Assembly: GCF_001905545.1 (NCBI RefSeq)
Contig: NZ_LIPD01000027.1
Location: 1-64,000 of the forward strand
Length of the DNA: 64,000 bases
DNA from: Streptomyces sp. CB02056
GTDB lineage: Bacteria; Actinomycetota; Actinomycetes; Streptomycetales; Streptomycetaceae
Reading direction: 5' to 3'
Below the pieces are notes generated by a model, which saw only the letters and a program-made list of their open reading frames with translations, was not told where the DNA came from and did not search any database. The position numbers were made by a program, and so were the translations under genes. Every line of letters begins with the position of its first letter. Positions within the stretch are counted from its first letter, which is position 1. Below, piece after piece: positions 59,652 to 64,000 of the stretch.

Positions 59652-61493
59652 ATGAGCGTTCCCGTGTCCGTTGAGCCGAGCCCCGAGCAGCCGCCGCGCC
59701 GTCGCCGCGGCCTGCAGACGCTGCGCAACCAGGCGTCCGCCGTCCCGAGGGCCTGGCTCCCCGGAGCGGTCGGCTACGCCTGTCTGCTGATCGGGCTCGT
59801 GGACATCGCCAGCGCGGTGTTCCCCAGGCTCCGGCACACGAAGGTGCACACCTTCGCGGGGCAGCTGCCGGGCGGCACCACCAGCCTGGCGGCGGTCGGC
59901 GCGCTGATGGTCGGCATCCTGCTGGTGCCGCTGGCGCACGCGCTGCGCCGGCGCAAGCGGCGGGCCTGGCGGGCGGTCTGCGTGCTGTTGCCGGTCAGCG
60001 CCGGGCTGCACATCGTGCGCTGGCACCAGATCGGCCCGGCGGTCGTCTCGCTGGTGGTCCTCGCCGTGATGCTGGTCCACCAGCGCGAGTTCTACGCCAA
60101 GGCCGACCCGCGCACCCGCTGGCGGGCGGTGGTCAACCTGGTCGTCATGGGCGTCCTCAGCGTGCTGCTCGGCCTGCTGATCGTGAGCACCCGGACCAAG
60201 TACGAGATCGGCCACCCGGGCCTGACCGAGCGCCTGCAGCACGTCGGGTACGGACTGTTCGGCTTCGAGGGCCCGATCCGGTACAACAACGTCCGGATGT
60301 CCGACCTGGTCGCCTACCTGCTCGGCGGGCTCGGCCTGCTGACCGCCTTCACCACCGCGTACCTGGCGCTGCGCCCGGGCAAGCCGAAGCCCGAGCTGAC
60401 GGCGGAGGACGAGGAGAAGGTCCGCGAGCTGCTCAAGCGGCACGGCGAGCGCGACTCGCTCGGCTACTTCGCGCTGCGCCGCGACAAGAGCGTGCTGTTC
60501 TCGCCCACCGGCAAGGCCGCGATCTCCTACCGGGTGGTCTCCGGCGTGATGCTGGCCTCCGGCGACCCGGTCGGCGACGTCGAGGCCTGGCCGGGCGCGA
60601 TCAAGGTGTTCATGGCCGAGGCCCGCGAGCACGCCTGGGTGCCGGCCGTGATGGGGTGCAGTGAGGTCGGCGGCGAGGTCTGGACCCGTGAGGCGGGCCT
60701 GGACGCGCTGGAGCTGGGCGACGAGGCGATCGTGGACACCGCGTCCTTCTCGCTCTCCGGCCGGGCCATGCGCAACGTGCGCCAGATGGTCAAGCGGATC
60801 GAGCGCAACGGCTACTCCTGCCAGGTGCGCCGGGTCTCCGAGCTCACCGTGGAGGAGAAGTACCGGATCGCCGACGCCGCCGCCCGCTGGCGCGGCACCG
60901 ACACCGAGCGCGGCTTCTCGATGGCCCTCGGCCGCTTCGGCGACCCGCTGGACGACGACTGCGTGGTGGTCACCGCCCACAAGGCCCCAGAGGAGGGCGA
61001 GGAGGGCGACGACCTGAAGGCCGTGCTGCACTTCGTGCCCTGGGGGCCGGACGGCATCTCGCTGGAGCTGATGCGCCGCGACCGCGCCGCCGACCCGGGC
61101 CTGAACGAGCTGCTGATCGTCGCCGCGCTGCAGGCGGTGCCCGCGATGGGCGTGCGCCGGGTGTCGCTCAACTTCGCGATGTTCCGCTCGGCGCTGGCCC
61201 GCGGGGAGCGGATCGGCGCCGGCCCGGTGCTGCGCGCCTGGCGGGGGCTGCTGGTGTTCCTGTCGCGCTGGTTCCAGATCGAGTCGCTGTACAAGTTCAA
61301 CGCCAAGTTCCAGCCCGAGTGGGAGCCGCGCTTCCTGGTCTTCCCGAGCACCCGGGACCTGCCCCGGATCGGCTTCGCCGCGATGCAGGCGGAGGCCTTC
61401 ATCACGCTCGGGATGCCGCGTCTCGGCCGTCGGCGCCAGCGCGAGGGGCTGATGCCGGTCCCGTCGACCCGTGAGGTCACCGAGGCCGCCTGA
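59652..61493 (+). CDS. MprF-like phosphatidylglycerol lysyltransferase domain protein (DUF2156)
   Basis: A 613-residue membrane protein. Six or so N-terminal helices (to about residue 235) precede a cytoplasmic DUF2156 domain, which in MprF and LysX transfers an aminoacyl group from tRNA to phosphatidylglycerol. The domain has VLFSPTGKAAISYRVVSGVMLASGDPVGD, IVDTASFSLSGRAMRNVRQMVKRI and VSLNFAMFRSALARGERIG, in parts. No lysyl-tRNA synthetase domain is attached, unlike mycobacterial LysX. A TACGCT -10-like hexamer ends 8 bases before the ATG, so it may be leaderless. A strong terminator follows. Confidence 0.85.
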   Translation: MSVPVSVEPSPEQPPRRRRGLQTLRNQASAVPRAWLPGAVGYACLLIGLVDIASAVFPRLRHTKVHTFAGQLPGGTTSLAAVGALMVGILLVPLAHALRRRKRRAWRAVCVLLPVSAGLHIVRWHQIGPAVVSLVVLAVMLVHQREFYAKADPRTRWRAVVNLVVMGVLSVLLGLLIVSTRTKYEIGHPGLTERLQHVGYGLFGFEGPIRYNNVRMSDLVAYLLGGLGLLTAFTTAYLALRPGKPKPELTAEDEEKVRELLKRHGERDSLGYFALRRDKSVLFSPTGKAAISYRVVSGVMLASGDPVGDVEAWPGAIKVFMAEAREHAWVPAVMGCSEVGGEVWTREAGLDALELGDEAIVDTASFSLSGRAMRNVRQMVKRIERNGYSCQVRRVSELTVEEKYRIADAAARWRGTDTERGFSMALGRFGDPLDDDCVVVTAHKAPEEGEEGDDLKAVLHFVPWGPDGISLELMRRDRAADPGLNELLIVAALQAVPAMGVRRVSLNFAMFRSALARGERIGAGPVLRAWRGLLVFLSRWFQIESLYKFNAKFQPEWEPRFLVFPSTRDLPRIGFAAMQAEAFITLGMPRLGRRRQREGLMPVPSTREVTEAA

Positions 61494-61528
61494 GGCCCGT
61501 CGCGGGCCTTCGGGGCCGCGACGGCACG

Positions 61529-61570
61529 GAACGGGGCCCCCGCCGAGAATCCTCGGCGGGGGCCCCGTTC
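61529..61570 (+). terminator. 19-base-pair terminator after the MprF-like gene
   Basis: The arms 61529-61547 and 61552-61570 are perfect inverted repeats with a 4-base AATC loop. It lies 35 bases after the stop. Confidence 0.92.
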
Positions 61571-61576
61571 GATAAT
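61571..61576 (+). promoter_or_regulatory. -10 element of folP
   Basis: GATAAT matches the -10 consensus at five of six positions. It begins at the base after the terminator and ends 7 bases before the ATG at 61584, predicting a leaderless folP transcript. No convincing -35 is seen, as its place is taken by the hairpin. Confidence 0.55.
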
Positions 61577-61583
61577 GGGAAGC

Positions 61584-62456
61584 ATGAACGATTCGCCCTC
61601 CTTCTCCCTGCCGGCCGGTCTGCCGCGACTGGAGCGCTGCGCCGTGATGGGCGTGGTCAACGTCACGCCCGACTCCTTCTCGGACGGCGGGATGTGGCAC
61701 GACCCCGCCAAGGCGATCGCGCACGGCCTCGCGCTGCGGGCCCGCGGCGCCGACCTGGTGGACGTCGGCGGCGAGTCCACCCGGCCGGGCTCGCAGCGGG
61801 TCCCCGAGGAGGAGGAGCTGCGCCGGGTGATCCCGGTGGTGCGCGAGCTCGCCGACGCCGGGGTGGTGGTCTCGGTGGACACCATGCGCGCCTCGGTCGC
61901 CGAGCGGGCCGTCGAGGCCGGCGCCGCGATCGTCAACGACGTCTCCGGGGGGCTCGCCGACCCGGCGATGGCCCGGGTGGTCGCCGAGACCGGCGCGCCC
62001 TTCGTGGTGATGCACTGGCGCGGGCAGTCCGCCGACATGGACCGGATGGCCGTCTACGACGACGTCGTGCGGGACGTGGTCGCCGAGCTGACCGACCGGG
62101 TGGACGCGCTGCTGGCGGCCGGGGTCAAGGAGGACCAGCTGATCCTCGACCCGGGGCTCGGCTTCGCCAAGACCTCCGAGCACAACTGGGCGCTGCTCGG
62201 CCGGCTGGACGCGCTCACCGCGCTCGGCCGTCCCGTGCTCGTGGCGGCTTCGCGCAAGCGGTTCCTGGGTACGCTGCTCGCCGACCCGGCAACCGGGGAA
62301 CTGCGCCCGGCCCGGGAGCGCGACGACGCGACGGCCGCGGTGTCGGTGCTGTCCGCACGGGCGGGAGCCTGGGCGGTGCGGGTGCACGACGTGTCCGGCA
62401 CGGCGGATGCCGTCCGGGTGGTCGCGGCCTGGCAGCACGCGGCGCGGTTGGGGTGA
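61584..62456 (+). CDS. folP: Dihydropteroate synthase
   Basis: Condenses p-aminobenzoate with dihydropterin pyrophosphate; the sulfonamide target. The 290-residue protein has VMGVVNVTPDSFSDGG near the N-terminus, DVGGESTRPGS (p-aminobenzoate loop), VNDVSGG, LDPGLGFAKT and SRKRFLG. Start ATG 61584 is favoured by the -10 at 61571-61576; ATG at 61575 would overlap it and add three residues. The NTF2-like gene follows after 10 bases, and folB and folK lie further down. Confidence 0.95.
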   Translation: MNDSPSFSLPAGLPRLERCAVMGVVNVTPDSFSDGGMWHDPAKAIAHGLALRARGADLVDVGGESTRPGSQRVPEEEELRRVIPVVRELADAGVVVSVDTMRASVAERAVEAGAAIVNDVSGGLADPAMARVVAETGAPFVVMHWRGQSADMDRMAVYDDVVRDVVAELTDRVDALLAAGVKEDQLILDPGLGFAKTSEHNWALLGRLDALTALGRPVLVAASRKRFLGTLLADPATGELRPARERDDATAAVSVLSARAGAWAVRVHDVSGTADAVRVVAAWQHAARLG

Positions 62457-62466
62457 GGGAGGGTCT

Positions 62467-62964
62467 GTGACAGGTGACGGCAGGTTGAGCGGCGGTACGG
62501 CCGGGCGGGCCCGCGAGGCGGACCTGGAGGCCGTTCTGGCGGCGAACCAGGGGCTCTACGAGGCGCTGGAACGGGGGGACCTGGAAGCGGTCGAGGACGC
62601 CTGGCTGGGCGCCGCGGACGCCGACGACAAGGGTGGCGTGGTGTGCGTGCACCCGGGCTGGCCGGTGCTCCGCGGCCGGGCCCAGGTGACCCGTTCGTAC
62701 ATGCTGATCATGATGAACACGGAGTACATCCAGTTCTTCCTGACCGATGTCGAGGCCGAGGTGCACGGTGATGTGGCCCTTGTCACGTGCACCGAGAACA
62801 TCCTGTCCGGCGGAGAGTCGGAGGAGGAGGGGGAACTCGGGCCGCTGGTCGGCGGAAAGGTCGTGTCGACGAATCTGTTCCGTCGTACCCCGGCCGGGTG
62901 GAAGCTCTGGTCGCATCACGGTTCACCCGTTCTGACCAGCGGGGACGACGACGAGGAGAGCTGA
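62467..62964 (+). CDS. NTF2-like (SnoaL-type) protein of unknown function
   Basis: A 165-residue protein of the nuclear-transport-factor-2-like fold. It has LEAVLAANQGLYEALERGDLEAVEDAWLG, VVCVHPGWPVLRGRAQVTRSY, LVTCTENIL and a C-terminal TNLFRRTPAGWKLWSHHGSPV (all in parts), the standard helix, cone and sheet of this fold. The GTG at 62467 has GGGAGGG upstream. It lies between folP and folB in an otherwise folate-dedicated unit, as it does in other streptomycetes. Whether it acts in folate synthesis is not known. Confidence 0.82.
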   Translation: MTGDGRLSGGTAGRAREADLEAVLAANQGLYEALERGDLEAVEDAWLGAADADDKGGVVCVHPGWPVLRGRAQVTRSYMLIMMNTEYIQFFLTDVEAEVHGDVALVTCTENILSGGESEEEGELGPLVGGKVVSTNLFRRTPAGWKLWSHHGSPVLTSGDDDEES

Positions 62965-63207
62965 TTCCGGCACTTGCGGAAATGCGGTGCCGGGAAGTCG
63001 CCGGGAATTTCCGAGTGGTCACCGAACGTTCACGTCAATCGCCATATCGGTGCGCGTGGCGTCGGTTCGTGCCGGGTAGGACGGTCAGGCGTTGTCCGTG
63101 CTCGCGGGTAGATTCGAAACGGAGTGGCGGGCGTGCCGCCCGCCTTCGCCCTGCCCGTCCATGCCTTTCTCCGGGCGGGGCCCGTCCGACTGGGAGCAGT
63201 GATTCGT

Positions 63208-63570
63208 TTGCTGGACCGCGTCACCCTGCGGGGGCTGCGAGCCCGGGGCCACCACGGCGTCTTCGAGCGCGAGCGCGTCGAGGGGCAGACCTTCGTGGTC
63301 GACCTCGTGCTCCACCTGGACACCCGCCCCGCCGCGGCCGGAGACGACCTCACCCGCACCGCGCACTACGGGCTGGTGGCGGAGGAGGTCACCGCGATCA
63401 TCGCCGGGGAGCCGGTCGACCTGATCGAGACGCTGGCCCAGCGGATCGCCGACCAGTGCCTCAAGCACGAAGCGGTCGAGGAGGTCGAGGTCACCGTGCA
63501 CAAGCCGGACGCCCCGATCACCGTGCCGTTCGACGACGTGACCGTGACCATCCACCGGGGCCGCGCATGA
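63208..63570 (+). CDS. folB: Dihydroneopterin aldolase
   Basis: Converts dihydroneopterin to hydroxymethyl-dihydropterin. The 120-residue protein has LDRVTLRGLRARGHHGVFERERVEGQTFVVDL (in parts) with the active-site Glu/Lys framework, VDLIETLAQRIADQCL and VTVHKPDAPI with the catalytic Lys. The start is uncertain. The TTG at 63208 fits the family N-terminus; GTG at 63199 is possible but GGGAG lies too close. The gap of 243 bases upstream holds a possible TAGATT -10 at about 63101. Confidence 0.9.
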   Translation: MLDRVTLRGLRARGHHGVFERERVEGQTFVVDLVLHLDTRPAAAGDDLTRTAHYGLVAEEVTAIIAGEPVDLIETLAQRIADQCLKHEAVEEVEVTVHKPDAPITVPFDDVTVTIHRGRA

Positions 63571-63614
63571 CCCCCACCGCGCGCCCCGGTATCCGATGTA
63601 GAGGACGTTTTCCG

Positions 63615-63695
63615 ATGAGCGAGCGAAGCGAGCGGATGATCAAGAGGTGCGCATGGGTGAGTGCCCCTGCTGAGCGAAGCGAGGCGGGCGCATGA
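63615..63695 (+). CDS. Possible 26-codon ORF coupled to folK
   Basis: The ORF reads MSERSERMIKRCAWV then SAPAERSEAGA. It is built around two copies of GAGCGAAGCGAG (63621-63632 and 63672-63683), spaced 51 bases (17 codons) apart and thus in frame, giving two ERSE motifs. GAGGA lies about ten bases before the ATG. The stop overlaps the folK start in ATGA. It could be a translated coupling leader or merely a repeat element with an accidental frame. Confidence 0.35.
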   Translation: MSERSERMIKRCAWVSAPAERSEAGA

Positions 63696-64000
63696 GCACC
63701 AGTGACCCGACCGCCACGCCGAACGCGTTCGACCTGGAGAGCCGGGTGGACTCCGCCGACACCACGCTGCACAGCCAGCGCTGCGCGGTGATCGCGCTCG
63801 GCAGCAACCTGGGCAACCGGCTGGACACCCTCCAGGGGGCCGTCGACGCGCTCGCCGACACCCCGGGGCTGAAGATCAAGGCCGTCTCCGCGGTGTACGA
63901 GACCGAGGCCGTCGGCGGGCCCGAGGAGCAGCCGAACTACTACAACGCGGTCGTGGTGCTGCGCACCTCGCTGCCCCCGCGGGACCTGCTGGAGCGCGGC
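63692..64000 (+). CDS. folK: Hydroxymethyldihydropteridine pyrophosphokinase, cut by window end
   Basis: Transfers pyrophosphate from ATP to hydroxymethyl-dihydropterin, providing the folP substrate. Only 103 codons are in the window. After an N-terminal extension of about 30 residues it has VIALGSNLGNRLDTLQ (the family start), VSAVYETEAVGGPEEQPNYYNAVVVLRT (in parts) with the pterin-binding aromatic pair, and LPPRDLLERG. The ATG lies in the ATGA overlap with the small ORF. The 3' end is missing owing to the window boundary, not a truncation. Confidence 0.93.
   Translation, partial: MSTSDPTATPNAFDLESRVDSADTTLHSQRCAVIALGSNLGNRLDTLQGAVDALADTPGLKIKAVSAVYETEAVGGPEEQPNYYNAVVVLRTSLPPRDLLERG

Overview
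The window is about 64 kb of very GC-rich actinobacterial chromosome, gene-dense, with frequent GTG and some TTG starts. Gene content and order (mycothiol synthase, pst/ppk block, csoR, glnR, nur, rsiG, an ftsH-folate block) point to Streptomycetaceae (Streptomyces, Kitasatospora or a close relative). Genus cannot be fixed from the sequence alone. No rRNA, tRNA, insertion sequence, prophage or CRISPR array was seen. Comparisons with Streptomyces coelicolor gene order are from memory.

Layout. (1) 0-11.5 kb: mshD, then a phosphate/polyphosphate block: ppk, a CHAD protein, a Nudix hydrolase, pstS with phased PHO-box repeats, pstCAB, and a convergent DUF47-pit pair. (2) 11.8-16 kb: copper regulator csoR, small proteins, a lipoprotein, a PAP2 phosphatase and a lytic transglycosylase/NlpC-P60 enzyme. 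(3) 16.2-21.9 kb: a five-gene membrane operon resembling a minimal type IV secretion channel (VirB8-, VirB6-, VirB3/4- and VirB4-like proteins) with no relaxase or coupling protein; it corresponds to the cmd cluster of S. coelicolor. (4) 22-29.6 kb: secreted 5'-nucleotidase, an MprAB-like two-component system beside a trypsin-like membrane protease whose promoter carries 11-bp phased repeats, a LacI regulator and glnR. (5) 30.4-38 kb: MoaD/ThiS-like protein, a Pro/Gln-rich membrane protein, a DUF2993 protein, and a sulfur block: a 26-codon Cys-rich leader ORF, an attenuator-like hairpin, a rhodanese and a DUF1416 protein. These are followed by small proteins, a nitrobindin-like protein, the nickel regulator nur, and ygfZ. 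(6) 38-41 kb: dtd, the anti-sigma factor rsiG, an asparaginase and dodecin.

(7) 41.1-48.3 kb: a haem-acquisition module. It has hmuTUV on the minus strand, two divergent HtaA-domain surface proteins (one with an LAATG sortase signal) and a haem oxygenase, with an iron-box-like sequence in each regulatory region. The parts suggest haem capture at the surface, import, and iron release in the cytoplasm. (8) 48.4-64 kb: the conserved ppa, dacB, Zn-protease, tilS, hpt, ftsH, folE, (ferritin-like, esterase, MprF-like), folP, NTF2-like, folB, folK block; folK runs off the end of the window.

Strong hairpins separate most transcription units. Many genes within units are translationally coupled by ATGA or GTGA overlaps: pstC/pstA, the two-component pair, hmuT/U/V and the ORF before folK. 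Most calls rest on recognisable protein families. The least certain parts are start codons for ftsH, folB, the 63-residue protein and hmuT, and the functions of the small ORFs.
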